From NCBI GenBank assembly GCA_013397075.1, contig VWZS01009934.1:2232001-2296000 (forward strand): 64,000 bases of DNA. The letters are read 5' to 3'. This DNA comes from Rhabdornis inornatus (lineage: Eukaryota > Chordata > Aves > Passeriformes > Rhabdornithidae). Both the position numbers and the translations under genes were made by a program. How positions within the stretch are numbered: position 1 is the first letter of the stretch; each line of letters begins with the position of its first letter. The notes under the pieces are model-generated. The model did no database searches. It worked only from the letters and a program-made list of their open reading frames with translations, and had not been told where the DNA came from. Below, one piece after another: positions 24,634 through 36,531 of this stretch.

Positions 24634-27089
24634 GGATCCACGTGGCATTGTCCATGTGGTTAAAATATTTCTCCTCAGCTCCAACAGCACCACACACAGG
24701 TTTGTGCAGATGAATTTGCTCCCACTCAGAACTCAGTACCTATTTTTAGAAGGAGCTCTGGATTTTGTAGCTATTTTTGTTGTTAGAGAGCCATCTTGTG
24801 GTGCATCTTATTAGTAATAAATAGGAAAAAAAACCCAAAACAGTGTATTACAGCTCAGAAATTGCTGTATATAAAGATTCCAGTGGTTTTGCATCTTCCA
24901 TGTATCCACTCTTCTCAAAGCTCCATTTGAAATGGAAATAACCTAATCTCAAATTGTACTTCTGAGTCACAGCAGTATTTGTTAGGGACTGGGTAAAAGG
25001 ACATTTCCTCTAAGAAAAAAAATTAAAAATTAAAAGGGTTTGGAGTGCAAACAAATAGCTACAATTTACAGTACAGTTTTATCCCTTCCTAACACCCAAT
25101 GTACTGATCAAAGCAGGAGGCAGGTGGTCTGGCTCTATTAATGAGATATGTGATTTTTTGCAGCCATGAAACTTATAAAATATCCTGGAAACCATTTAAA
25201 TTCAAATAACATTTGTTGTTACTGAAGTAATATTTAAAAAATGACTTTTAAAAATAGCAAAAGTACACATTGAAATGTCATCCAGGATGCTGACAGATTA
25301 CAAGAGGTTTCCAGTGGCAGGGACATTTGACATCACACTTCAAATTCCCATTTTCAAATCTCCATTTAACTGAAAAAGATTGACACAATTGAACTAGAGT
25401 CAATAAACCAAATCAGACACATCTTTGAATTTTGGCAGATTCCTCCTTCTGTAAGATGCAAATCCTTACACACTGCTACATAACAAAATAATGCAGCTTA
25501 TTCATAACATAATCATAACAAAATATCACTGAGCTTCCAAAGTATCAGTGTTTAGAGGAAAGACAAAAAACAAGTCCTTTGATAAAACAGAATGCATTGA
25601 AAATTCCCCCTGAAGCTTTGAATGAGAGCCTAACATTTTTTCCTGTATATATATAACTGTTCTCTTGTCCATTAATAAGCTATAATTATCTATTGTCCTT
25701 CCATTGAAAGGAAAAAAGCACCATGTAGCCAAAGATCATTAGCGGTCCACCCTCTGCTATCAGCGAAGTCAGTGAAAATGAAAAGGTAATTATAGAGGGT
25801 CTTTAGAGTAGTATATAACGATTAACATCTTTTCTAAAATAATTCAGGTTTAACTTTAAAAAAAAAAAACCCACAGTATTATGCAATTGCATCTGCAGGA
25901 CTTATTTAGCTAATCTCCTTTGCTCATCTTGTCTGATATTTGTTCTGGGTGGTCAACAGGCTTTCACTAAAAAAAGTCACAGGATATGGACCGCTTAAAA
26001 ATCAACCTGGGGGGGAAGCCCAAGGAAAAAGAGTCAATGACAGGGTTAACCCTGAAGAACAGAACAGGCTGTACTAGATTATTTCCTTCGGAAAGGACCT
26101 CAACCCAGTCTATCTGCCTCACGAGAAAAACTGCTTCAGTGCATAGACTGGAGAGCAGGCACGTGTCAGACCCAGAACAATGCTGAGTGCTTTTAGCCCA
26201 GACTTTCTCTAAGCAAGTAAAGAACTTGGAAGTGAAGCTATGAACACAGGCTACCGCTGGAAAGATATTCTCCTTTCCTTCAAATTCCCTAAGTGTCAGG
26301 AGTCAATAAACCAAGCAGGGATATCTACAGACCTCATCCTGACATTGCACTGTGCCTTTCTGCATCTTTCAGTCATATCTTCACATGCTTTTCACAGCAT
26401 AGCTATGAAAAATTAAGACTAGTATTCTACTAATGCCGTTCCTATTGATAAAGTCACTTTCCTGTTTCCCTTTGCTCCTTCCTCCTAAAACATAGCTTTA
26501 ACGTTTGGTTTCGAGATATTCACCTACACTAAACTTTCAGCTATTCTTTGCATCACTCATCTACCAGGACAGAGAGTAGGCAAGATCCAATCCAATTGGA
26601 ACCAGCTGGATCCAATTCAATTCAGACATGCCTAGGATGGCCCTTAAAGAGTTAATCAGAATACAGTGGACAGCACAGCCAAAACCACATGCCAAGACCA
26701 TGTAGCCCTGCTGAAGAATACTCAGTGCTGGTAAAGACTTTGCTGTGGACTGTAATGATTCCTAGTGACAGATGTGTCTCTTCTGAATCACAGTTCTTTG
26801 GACTCTGTAATTGCATTTAATTAGGTAATGACGTCCTCTCTGTAAAGCAACTTGTATTTATTATACTCCCTGGTCGATCTTTATGTCATCTTTAAACCAT
26901 CCAGGCAAAGATCCTGTATCATCATCTACACAATTGATTTTAAAAAGAGTATTGAAGTACTTTAATGACCCCTTTGGAATCTCCTCAAGGTACCCAGCTC
27001 TGACAGCCCAGTATCTGCTGCATTTCAAGACCTCTTCAATCCAACTTTAATTCTATATGGTGTGCACACTGGCTGTCCCATGAGAATCA

Positions 27090-27250
27090 TAATTTTTTTT
27101 TTTCAGAACATGCTTTATTATATCAAACCCACTGGAGAATTCCAACACTACCTTATCAATACAACTATCTTGTTCCATCAGAGCCACTATGACATAAATA
27201 TGATTGTTTGGAAAGTTCTACTTTCCATGACATAACACTATTGACAGTTT
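27090..27250 (-). mobile_element. Possible ancient CR1/L3-type remnant
   Basis: The order 'atgctttattatatcaaacccactggagaattcc', then 'accttatcaatacaactatcttgttccatcagagcc', then 'ttccatgacataacactattgac' resembles the reverse complement of the CR1/L3 RT block also seen weakly at 12640-12800. It is highly diverged and the assignment is tentative. Confidence 0.3.
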
Positions 27251-29103
27251 ATGATGTTATTGTTAACAAAAATACAGGTTTTTTAATTTTTATATGGCTT
27301 TTTTTCCTTTTTTGTTTCCTTTTTTTTTTTTTTAAACTTTCTATGGGATTTAAGCAAATAAGTAGATCCTCAAGTTTCCTTCCACTTCTCTAAACAATTC
27401 TGGAAATCCTCACTGGCATGCCCTCTGGTTTCTAAGTTAATTTGAAAATTATTGTTATTTAATATTATTTCAAGGAGAACTTTAACAGTACATGAATTAT
27501 TGATATAAATATATTTAATTTTAAAAGATGCTACCATATATTCTCCTTTCTAACTTCTTTAGGCAGAGTAAATGTTCAGTCTCATCCAGAAAATGAGATG
27601 TACATTGTGGTGATCTTGTCATTATTGAAATAAAGAAGACACCTTCCCTACAAATAAAGGTCACCACCTTGTAACTTGGGAAACTGTGTGATCAGACACA
27701 AGTCTACTATTTACACACAAATTTCTGAACATTCACTAAGCCTTGGTCAGGCTTGCCATGAATAGCTGAAAATAACACCATTAAATAACTGATGGTTTTC
27801 AGGAATTTAGAATTTAAAGCTTTGACCCCACACAGCTGGTCACTGTTCACTGAGGCAGGCTCTTCTGAGACACTGAGACAGTGTCTCTTCTGTATCCCAG
27901 ACATGACTGAGAGCTGATTTTCTGGCAGATCTCTAGAGAAGGGAACTATGCAAGCCGTTATAGTGTTCCTCAAATCATTCTCATTTTTACTGCTGGGAAA
28001 GGAAACATGCACTACAAAGTAGTGACATGGACCAGATGAGCTTGACACTTCCCATCTCCAGTACATAATATTTTTGTTTTGACTCTATTTAATGAATATT
28101 ACACAGTACTGCCAGCATGAATAGTAGATGCTAAGTCTCTTGTTCGGAAAAAGGAGAGGAAATCTGCAGCAGAGAAGACTGGATAGCCCCAAAGCTAGCA
28201 GTGGCTGCGAAAAACAGGGGTTTCAGAAACATGGATGGGAATATTGTGCCTGTTCCACACAACTGGTAACAACCTGCACTTTCTAACCAGTGGTTAAAAT
28301 GAAACAGCGATGGATTTTCACTGTACTGAAATTACAGGTGGAAAAATCTAACCTCCCATTAGCTTAAATGGATTTGGGATTTACCACTGAAAAAAAGAAC
28401 ATTGAGAGTGTTTTGATTCATGTTAAATTTTCTGGATCATAACATCGTTCTGGGATTGCACCTTGCAAATAAAAAGAGGGGAAAGCAAAAGCTGAACATG
28501 CAGCGGGTTCATGGTTTCTAAACTTTGCCTCAGAATCTTACCCATGCTCTTACCATGGCATTGCTCCCTTCGGCTTTCTGTCACCTAAATATATGTTCTC
28601 TTACGACAATCTTTACATTAAGTATTAATAGAGAGATATTTTATAGAAGTTATGAATCTCTTTACCTAGACTACTAATTTTCTTTATTGCACTGTTTATT
28701 CAAGCATTACTTTTTTTTCCAGACCTTGAAAATAACATGGGTACAGCTTCATTCTTAGAGTCATTTCACTGACATGAAGAGAACAATTGTACTTTTGCAA
28801 TTTTTAACCTAAATATTTCCAAAACTTTTGATAACACTTAGTTCTGCTCTTCAACATTAGTTTCACATCTTTATTATTCTTCCTACTGAAAAAAATGGTC
28901 TTGAGTCAAAGGAAAAATTAAATTTCATCTCTTCTTCATTAGAAAAGAGAATGTGGTATCAAACACACATAGTAACAATAACCTGGCTTTCTGCATACTG
29001 AATATTTTATTTCAGTGTTTCGTTTATCATAATATGCTAATATGGACAAACTATCAATGTTCTTTAATTCTATTTCTTGTCCTATATTTGTTTCCAAACG
29101 AGT

Positions 29104-29862
29104 CATAGAATCACAGAATGTTCTGAGTTGGAAGTGGCCCACAGGGGTCATGAAAGTCCAGCTCCTGGCGCTGTAGACAACACACCAATAGTCACACCTT
29201 GTTCCTGAGAGCATTGTCCAAATGCTTCTTGAACTCTGTCAGGCTGGTGCCGTCACCACTTCCCTGGGGAGCCTGTTCCAGTGCCCAGCCACTCTCTCTG
29301 TGAAGAACTTTTTCCTGATATCCAACCTAAACCTACCTGCATACAATGACATCATGCCATTCTCTCAGATCCTGTCACTTGTCAGCACAGAGCAGAAATC
29401 AGTGCCTGCCCCTCCTCTTCCCCTCTGGAGGAACTTGCAACTGCAATGAGGTCTGTCCTCAGTCTCTTCTTCTCCAGGCTGAACAGACCAAGAGACCTCA
29501 GGCGCTCCTCATATGGCTTTCCCCCAAGGCCCTTCACCATCCTTTTGACTCTCCTTCAGATGCTAAGACCTCAATGTTTTTCCCATACTGTAGCTCCCAA
29601 AATTGCACACAGCACTCGAGGTGAGGCCACCCCAGTGCAGAATGGGACAATCCCCTCCCCTGCCCAGCTGTCCCCCGCCCAGGACACAGTTGGCCCTCCT
29701 GGCTGCCAGGGACTGCTGATTCATGTTCAACTTGAATTCAAAGTTCCTTTCCACGGCACTGCTCTTCTGCCTCTCATTCCCCAGGCTGTACATCCATCCA
29801 GGGTTGCCCTGCTCCATCTGCAGAATCCAGCACTTGCCCTTGTTTAACTTCATATGGTTGGT
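29104..29862 (-). mobile_element. CR1 LINE fragment, about 760 bp, antisense
   Basis: The left edge 'tcatagaatcacagaatgttctgagttggaag' is the reverse complement of the CR1 3' terminus. The rest follows antisense CR1 order: 'gcctgttccagtgcccagccactctctctgtgaagaac' (29270), 'cttcttctccaggctgaacagacc' (29466), 'gcactcgaggtgaggcc' (29612), 'agttggccctcctggctgcc' (29688) and 'cagcacttgcccttgtttaacttcat' (29828). The frame is broken throughout. It is 5' truncated on the right, as CR1 usually is. Confidence 0.9.
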
Positions 29863-31379
29863 TGTTAAACTTCATACAGCAGCCCATCTTGTAGAACACA
29901 GGTTTGTCAAACACAGCAAAACTACAACTGTTTCCATGAAATTTGATACAGCCATGAGCCTCCACTTGTCTGTGGATAGGTAACTCACATGCTGTGATTG
30001 CTGTTGGCATTTCAGTCTTAAACATTATTTACAACTATCCTGGACATGCTTGTTTAAAGCTAGAGATCTGCATTATTTTTTTCTATTATAACCATGCAGA
30101 AAAAAGCCATTCATCTCTTCCTGTCTGTCCTTAATCTGCAGTTGCATGTACAGAATTAGCAGGTAATGAAATATATTAGGAACGACTGACTGTAAGAAAT
30201 CAGCTCTTCCCACGTTGTTTATAAAACAATAGTTGTCGCATTTAAGATGATAATGAGCTTCAGAGCTAAAGTGAGATTATAAACTTTTAAGTGAACCTTA
30301 ATTACATTTTTCAATTTTCAGTAATTGCCTGACAGTAAATCCCTCCTATGCCAGTCAGACTAGAATACGAGAGGCCTTTTTGTGTTCTCCTTTCTTAAAA
30401 CCCTGGAAAACCTTTTTGCAGGATTTTCTTGATACCTTTTATTCACCACATCAGTAATTGAGGGCTCAAAACTAAGTGGCCAAGAAAATACTTCTCTTAA
30501 TTACACAACATAAGCCCTCTATCATATTTTTAGTTTTATTTTCAGTTATTTGGATTACAGTGGGAAGCAAAAGGCCTCAAATTCAGTTTGATACTATGAA
30601 TAATTCACAGAATTCCTCTAACTCACTATAAAAGAGACTGTAACATTTGCTGCAGTGAACAGGCAGCACCTAGTGGTCTTGAAATGGATAAACAGATCAC
30701 TTTCTTAACAGTAATTTCTGACTTTCTCTGGGATCTAGATCTTTATCGAGAGTGAACCTATCCTTTAGTATTTCACAAATACAAGAAAGAAAAAACTCTT
30801 GAGTTTTAAAAAGTCATTGCTTACAATAAAGGCAACCCACTGAATAAAAAAATCTGCTACTCCTTATAGCGAGCAAAGTATTTTAGTGTCTTCATCTAAT
30901 TGTCATCCTTCCATATTTAAATCAAGGCTTTCAAGTTAATCACAATAATTAGCAATTTTGATTATCAAACCTTGGAGTTTATTTCTCTTTAAATGAATCA
31001 AAAATTTGAAATCTAACAATAGCTCTCTGAAATTGCTGAGAAAAGTGCAGAATTAAAAGGAGAAAATCTAGTCAGTCAAATGTATTATAACAACCTGAGC
31101 TCCATAAGATTGCATACTTTGAAGGTTTGTTTCACATCTTATATTACAGTAGTCAGAGATTATTGGATCATTATCTTTACTTTTAATTTAAGAATTTGTT
31201 TGTAGGTCCATTTATCTTCAGGATTTATTTTTTCTACTCTTTCGAGTTTCTCATTTCAATAGCAAATACACTTTACTTGAAGCATTGCCAGAAACAGGGC
31301 TGAGGTAGATATGCTTGCATCAGGAAAACTGCTCTGCAAATTTTTAGCGTACTTCAGAACTTTCCCAGAAAATTCAGCC

Positions 31380-31443
31380 ACAAACAAACAAACAAAACAA
31401 AATAAAACAAAACAAAACCAAAAAAGGGAAAAAAAAAAAAAAA
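31380..31443. repeat. (CAAA)n/(CAAAA)n then A-run
   Basis: CAAA and CAAAA units grade into a run of about 15 A bases. Same style as the 24.5 kb tract but shorter. Confidence 0.9.
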
Positions 31444-34400
31444 GATGCACCAGTTTGATTCCTTATTCCATAGGTTTCAATTAACATTTTGCTGTGAACC
31501 AAGGAATTCAGCAAAACAGCTTTCCACTGGGGATGGGGTCCTGTGGCAGGAAACCCACACAAACCCACAGCAATAGCTACAGGGTGTTAGGCGTTCTGCA
31601 TCCCCAAATTTCTTAAAAAATGAAGGCTGAGTGCCTGCTTCTCCTGCTTACTTCCTTCCAGTTCTCCCAAGAGTCCCTGCATATGTAGAAGTTAATCCAG
31701 TTTCCAAGAAGATGTGGAAAGCTGTTCACTCCTGCCTGAAGAAAAGCATGGATTACAAGTGTAAAGCTGTTCTCTATGTGCAAGATGTGTCAAAGGAAAA
31801 CCTACTCAGAAGTGACAGTGATCAGAATGCAGCCTATTAACCCTCACACTAATGGTGATAGTAAGAAAGTCCCTCCCTCACATAAAATCCTTTTATCATC
31901 TTTGTTCAAATTTAAATGCACAATCAGGAGGCCAAACTCCACATTGAAATCCATTAGAAGATCTGCTTAAAACTGATAGTACAATAAAGAATTTTCACAG
32001 TTGTTTACAGTAGGACTTTTCCTAATTTTTATTTGCTTTCTTCTTGGATTTAGTCATACTCAATTTGACATGTTGACACCGGATGATAAATACCCCACAC
32101 ATGTAAAGAATTTCTCAAAAATAAGACTAATATGGATGAAATAATGCTAATATTGAATTATAAGGGGGAAAATATACTAAGGAACTAAAGAAGGGTGTGA
32201 CAACACTTAAAATTGCTCTTTTTCAAATCTCAAAATGAGTTCTTGGCCTAGAAAAAAGTTTCTTTCAGTACACTCACAAATTAATTAAAATATTCAGGCC
32301 TAAAAAGGAACAAACATTAAAAAGGAGGTTTCTTGCTCAGAATAAAAGCTGTTCAGAGAATACATATAAAACTCATGGAAATCACAGTTGACCACTTAAC
32401 TGCAAGGGAAAAATATTCAGAGTTGATAAAGTTTCTGAAAACAGGAGAGAAAAAGTAATTGTTTCTTTTTGAAAAAAAAACCAGACAACAGAAAAAAAAA
32501 GAAGTTGCAGATAGATATCTTTTCACAAGCTCATGTGGTAAAAAGAGGAGCAATGAAGCTAACAAAAGCCACTGACTTGATTTATAATTGATACAAGATT
32601 ATTTTAGGATATTTAATCTGGGAGGGAGGATCTGCATTCTGCTATGCACCTGGAAGAAGATCCATAAAATTTTGAGCTCTCTGGGAAAGAAAGATGTTAG
32701 CTATACCCCTGTGCTTAGCATTTCTTCCAGTGTAGGTCAAGACTACTATTTCTTGGATCACTCTTCTGAAATGCTACAAATTTTCCAATGCACTATAGCA
32801 ATAGTACTATTGCTACATAGTAATATTTGAAATCCCACTTTTAGACCACGCTGGCACCATAAGCTTCCATTTCCTGTCTCGTGTTCATTTTGACTGTCAC
32901 TGTCTTAAAAACCTTTTTGCCACCCTTTCCAAAAGAGTATATTCCAATCACTTTATGAAGGAAATCCTCAAGACTTAACACATGAGATAACCATCTAAAA
33001 TTTTTCCAATCAGTCTCAAAGAGTACACAGTCAAAAATACCAAGGCCTCCGTTTCCCACTTGTAATGTTGACATAACAGTATCCCTTTAGATGTGTACTG
33101 AAAAGATAAATAAATGATAATAGTAACATAGCTCATATGTGATGGCATAGGTATCACAGAGAAAGATTGATTAAAGAGACATTCAAATTAACTATACTGT
33201 TGTAGTCAATTGAGTAGCGAGAGTTCCTTCCACTGGAACAGCGACCAGCCAGTCAATATTCCATCAATATCCTTTAAGCTTAGAGAGACTGGGTTTGAAA
33301 GCCAAGGAAGCTGCTCTGTCTAGCCAGGCCTGCTCTGCCCCCCCTCTCTCCAAAGGAATATTTCATGTATTTTCTTTTAAATAATCCTCTCGAAATAAAT
33401 TCCACCTGGATCAAATCTAGAAGAGCACAAGATGTAGCAGAAGGCAAAAAAAACCTGCATGAAAAGAAAGAGTTTAGGCCTGGGGCATGACAGATGACAT
33501 ATAGCGGACATATACTAAAGGCTGTACAGTGGAAATTCAATGTACAGACACAAAGGGACATCTCCAAACAGCTCCCCACATTGAAGGAAGCCTCCCTTCA
33601 CATTTCTAAACATAAACACCTGCTGGCTGCCCTAAAAGTGTCTAGGATGCAGAGGAGGGATGGAAATTTTAGCTACAGCTTGCCATAGGAGCACAGCCGA
33701 ATCATGTATTAAAACAGCCCTTTTTTCCACATATATGCTTATTAATAAAATGAGAGGTTTGAGGGTTTGGGTACCTTTTTTTCCCTTTTGTTTCTTTGCT
33801 TTTCAAGAGGATAGAAACTGTTTTTCTATTTCATCCCTGCTGCTGCAGCAACCCTGTGAGTTCTGTTCCAAGCTTTTTTCTGCTGGCCAATACCAATTTA
33901 ATTTGTAATGAAAACATTGCAACTCAGACTACACTACCTACTAGCACATCGATTATTTTTCACCAAACAATTACAAGAAAATCAAAATCCCATATCTTTC
34001 TCTGTTTTTTGAGCTCGTTTTTGATTGGGTTTTTTTTTTCCCATGTTCCTCTTTTATTTGTGGTTATAAACGTAGTGCATGGCCAGGATAACCATAAAAG
34101 TTGTACAGCTTCACCAGAACTTTTTGTATAGTAATACCAGTATATTCTTATGTATGGATGTATGTTAGTAAGATTCCACTGATGCACATATCTCAATTTA
34201 ATTTTTAATACCTCATTTTACAGGCTCCCATTTAGGAAAAAGTGTATGAACCATACCAATATAAATCTCTATAAAACTAAGAGCAGAGCAGTTACATAGT
34301 GAATGGTAACAGATGCTGAAGGAAAGGTCTGGATGCCAGGAACTAGCTAACCTGAAAAATACATGCATGCTTACCAAGATGACCCCACCAAATAGCCAAA

Positions 34401-35155
34401 GAGTTAAAAAAGAGGAGTGGCAATGGCTGGCAAGAGACGGGAGGCACAAAGGAATTCACTTCATGTTTGCAGGCTCTCTGCAGCTGTGGACTAATCAGGA
34501 AAAAGTTCTTCTGCTGAACAAACAATGCAAACCACTCAAGGCTATGGAATTGAACCCTGGTATTCACAGTTCAGTTCATTTAATGAAGGACTGAAAATAT
34601 TAATGTTGCTGAATATCTTGTGTGCAGGCACAGGAACAGGGTGGTCAGAATAGATTTGCTTGAATTACCTTGTTTGGAAGTGAATTGGTAGCACACAAAA
34701 TATCGAGTGGAACTGATGCTACTCTAATGACCAATAATGATTGTGCAGGAACAGTCTACAAGATACCTAGTGACCTGCACCCTTTAGGAAGAGCAGAGCA
34801 GTATTGAGGATCTATCAGAGTTAGAGATTTGGAAGAACATTATAATTCTAGAGAATGGACCTAAGGGATAAAGATGTCCAACTGAAACCAAAAAGGTTAT
34901 CTGGTTATGATGCTGTACTTGCTAGATTAATTCACTTTCAGTGATGAATTGCCCCTTCAAATACCTAATTACAGCATTACATATAATCAGTAAGGTGAGG
35001 GTGGGGTGAGTGTAATGCTCAAGAAGTGTTGGGATTGATATGGGTTTTGTTTAAGGCTTAGACCGTTCTACTTGTTTGAAGAACTGCCAGTTTTTCTAGT
35101 AATGAAAATTAGTGGCAATTAAGAAAAATGTTAAATTGGTTCTACTTCTCATTTT

Positions 35156-35236
35156 GTTGGTGGGGTTTTTTTTAAATTTGCTTATTTGGGGGTTTTGGGT
35201 TATTTTTCCTATTTTTGTTTGTTTGTTTGTTTTCTT
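35156..35236. repeat. T/G-rich low-complexity tract ending in (GTTT)n
   Basis: Runs of T mixed with GGG words, ending with four GTTT units at about 35217-35232. Confidence 0.8.
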
Positions 35237-35517
35237 GTAAACTTAGCATCACTATCAAATATCCTTACTTGGTCAAGAAAATTAGCTGTTAAGAAAGTTG
35301 TTCCTGTATGGCAATGGTTTCCTAAACGTACCCCCAATTTCACATTCCCTTGACAAATTTTCTTAGCTTACGAATAGTAGTGAGAATCTAGAAAATGGAT
35401 CAAATGTTCTCACATCTCCACCAGTTTTGGCTGTCTGTGCTTCTCATGTTGATAACAGTTTATCCCACATGTAGATTTCAGATTCTCTTAAGACCATGAA
35501 TCCCTCCTGTGTCTGGA

Positions 35518-35680
35518 AGAGAAGCTGTGGATGCCCCAGCCCTGCAAGTGCTTGAGGCCAAGTTAGATGGAACTCTGAGTAATCTGGTCTAGCAAAAGCT
35601 GTCCCTGCCCATAGCAGTGTGATTGGAATTAGATTAACTTGAAGTTCCCTTCCAACCCAGGCCATTCTATGATTCTGCAC
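35518..35680 (+). mobile_element. CR1 3'-terminal fragment, sense
   Basis: Contains 'ggatgccccagccctgcaagtgcttgaggccaagttagatgg' and ends with 'gttcccttccaacccaggccattctatgattctg', the typical CR1 3' terminus with its ATTCTATGATTCTG tail. Only the last 160 bp remain. Confidence 0.85.
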
Positions 35681-36062
35681 CCTTTGCTGCCAGCTGCATC
35701 TGAAAAATCTGTATTCTCTGAACTCTAGGTCTTCAGAGCTTGGAGAGATAGAAATTTTCTCAAAAACTACTCATCCTGATCATTTTTCCCTCATATAATT
35801 TATTACACGACTTCCTCTACAGCCATATTTTCCTCTGCTTGGAATTTGAACAACTGAGCTGGCACAGGTGATTGTTACAAAAAGGTCAGTGCCCAGGCGC
35901 AAGCAGGTACCAGAAAGCAAGCAGGTTCAGAAATCTGACGGTGAAATCCATCCCTGGATGACCCCAGACCCGTGTGTGCTGCCACACACAGGAGTCCACC
36001 CAGGGCTGAAGTCTGCTTGACTACGTGAAGGCAAATTTAAGCGAGACAAAATTAGACAGTCA

Positions 36063-36210
36063 GAAAATCGAGAATTACAGAACAGGTCATGTAGGTATAA
36101 GGTCCACAGTGGGTCATCTGGTCCAACCTCCCTGCTCAAGCAGGGTCATCCTAGAGCACAGCGCACAAGACTGTGTCCAGAGGAATTATCTTCGGTGAGG
36201 GAGACTCCAC
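36063..36210 (-). mobile_element. CR1 3'-end fragment, antisense, just upstream of RAB12
   Basis: Starts with a degraded 'cgagaattacagaacaggtcatg' CR1 terminus and continues with 'tctggtccaacctccctgctcaagcagggtcatcctagagcac', 'actgtgtccag' and 'gagggagactccac', all antisense CR1. It is cut by an N at 36211. The last 87 bases recur without change at 36686-36772, where the CR1 runs only a few bases further before unique GC-rich sequence. Confidence 0.85.
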
Positions 36211-36211
36211 N
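36211..36211. other. Assembly gap (single N)
   Basis: The ambiguous base marks a contig junction. Left is antisense CR1; right is the RAB12 5' UTR/exon 1 block. No sequence overlap supports this join. Confidence 0.9.
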
Positions 36212-36276
36212 CCCCGTGCCTCGCAGTGGTCGGCGCCGGTGGCGGGGAGGGCGGGGAGGGAGCGCGGCGCCGCCGC

Positions 36277-36288
36277 ATGCATCGCTGA
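36277..36288 (+). other. Three-codon upstream ORF overlapping the RAB12 start (TGATG)
   Basis: An ATG at 36277 reads Met-His-Arg and then stops at TGA 36286-36288. The last base of that stop is the first base of the RAB12 ATG (36288-36290). This overlap could tune translation by termination and reinitiation. It is in the 5' UTR only if transcription starts upstream of 36277. Confidence 0.6.
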
Positions 36289-36531
36289 TGGAGCCGGGCT
36301 CGGGGCTGCCGCAGCGCAGGGCGGGGGGCGGCGGGCTGGACCTCGGGGCGGGCTCGGCGGCGGGGTCGCCGGCGCTCTCGGGGGGGCAGTCCCGCCGCAG
36401 GAAGCAGCCGCCGCGCCCGGCCGACTTCAAGCTGCAGGTGATCATCATCGGGTCGCGGGGGGTGGGCAAGACCAGCCTCATGGAGCGATTCACCGACGAC
36501 ACCTTCTGCGAGGCCTGCAAGTCCACCGTGG
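36288..36531 (+). CDS. RAB12: RAB12 coding exon 1
   Basis: Encodes residues 1-81 plus one base of codon 82: the N-terminal extension, first beta strand and P-loop, ending in KSTV. The donor is G|GTAAGG at 36532. It is very GC-rich. The ATG has G at +4 but C at -3. This is the only copy carrying the start codon. Confidence 0.93.

Larger units (their letters stand above)
23261..29103. other. Intergenic, no gene recognised
   Basis: AT-rich DNA without a supported gene. The A/C-rich tract at 24456-24633 and an ancient LINE-like patch near 27.1 kb are listed separately. Confidence 0.5.
29863..35517. other. Intergenic, no gene recognised
   Basis: No supported gene or RNA. Contains an A-rich tract (31380-31443) and a T/G-rich tract (35156-35236), with several AT-rich stretches between 30.2 and 31.3 kb that could be regulatory but have no decisive signal. 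Confidence 0.5.

Noticed and set aside
24331..24697. Minus-strand frames rich in Phe, Cys and Leu
   Set aside because: They are translations of the (CAAAA)n tract, which is a simple repeat and not a protein.
29446..29853. Overlapping 96- to 133-codon frames on both strands
   Set aside because: They lie wholly within the antisense CR1 fragment at 29104-29862.
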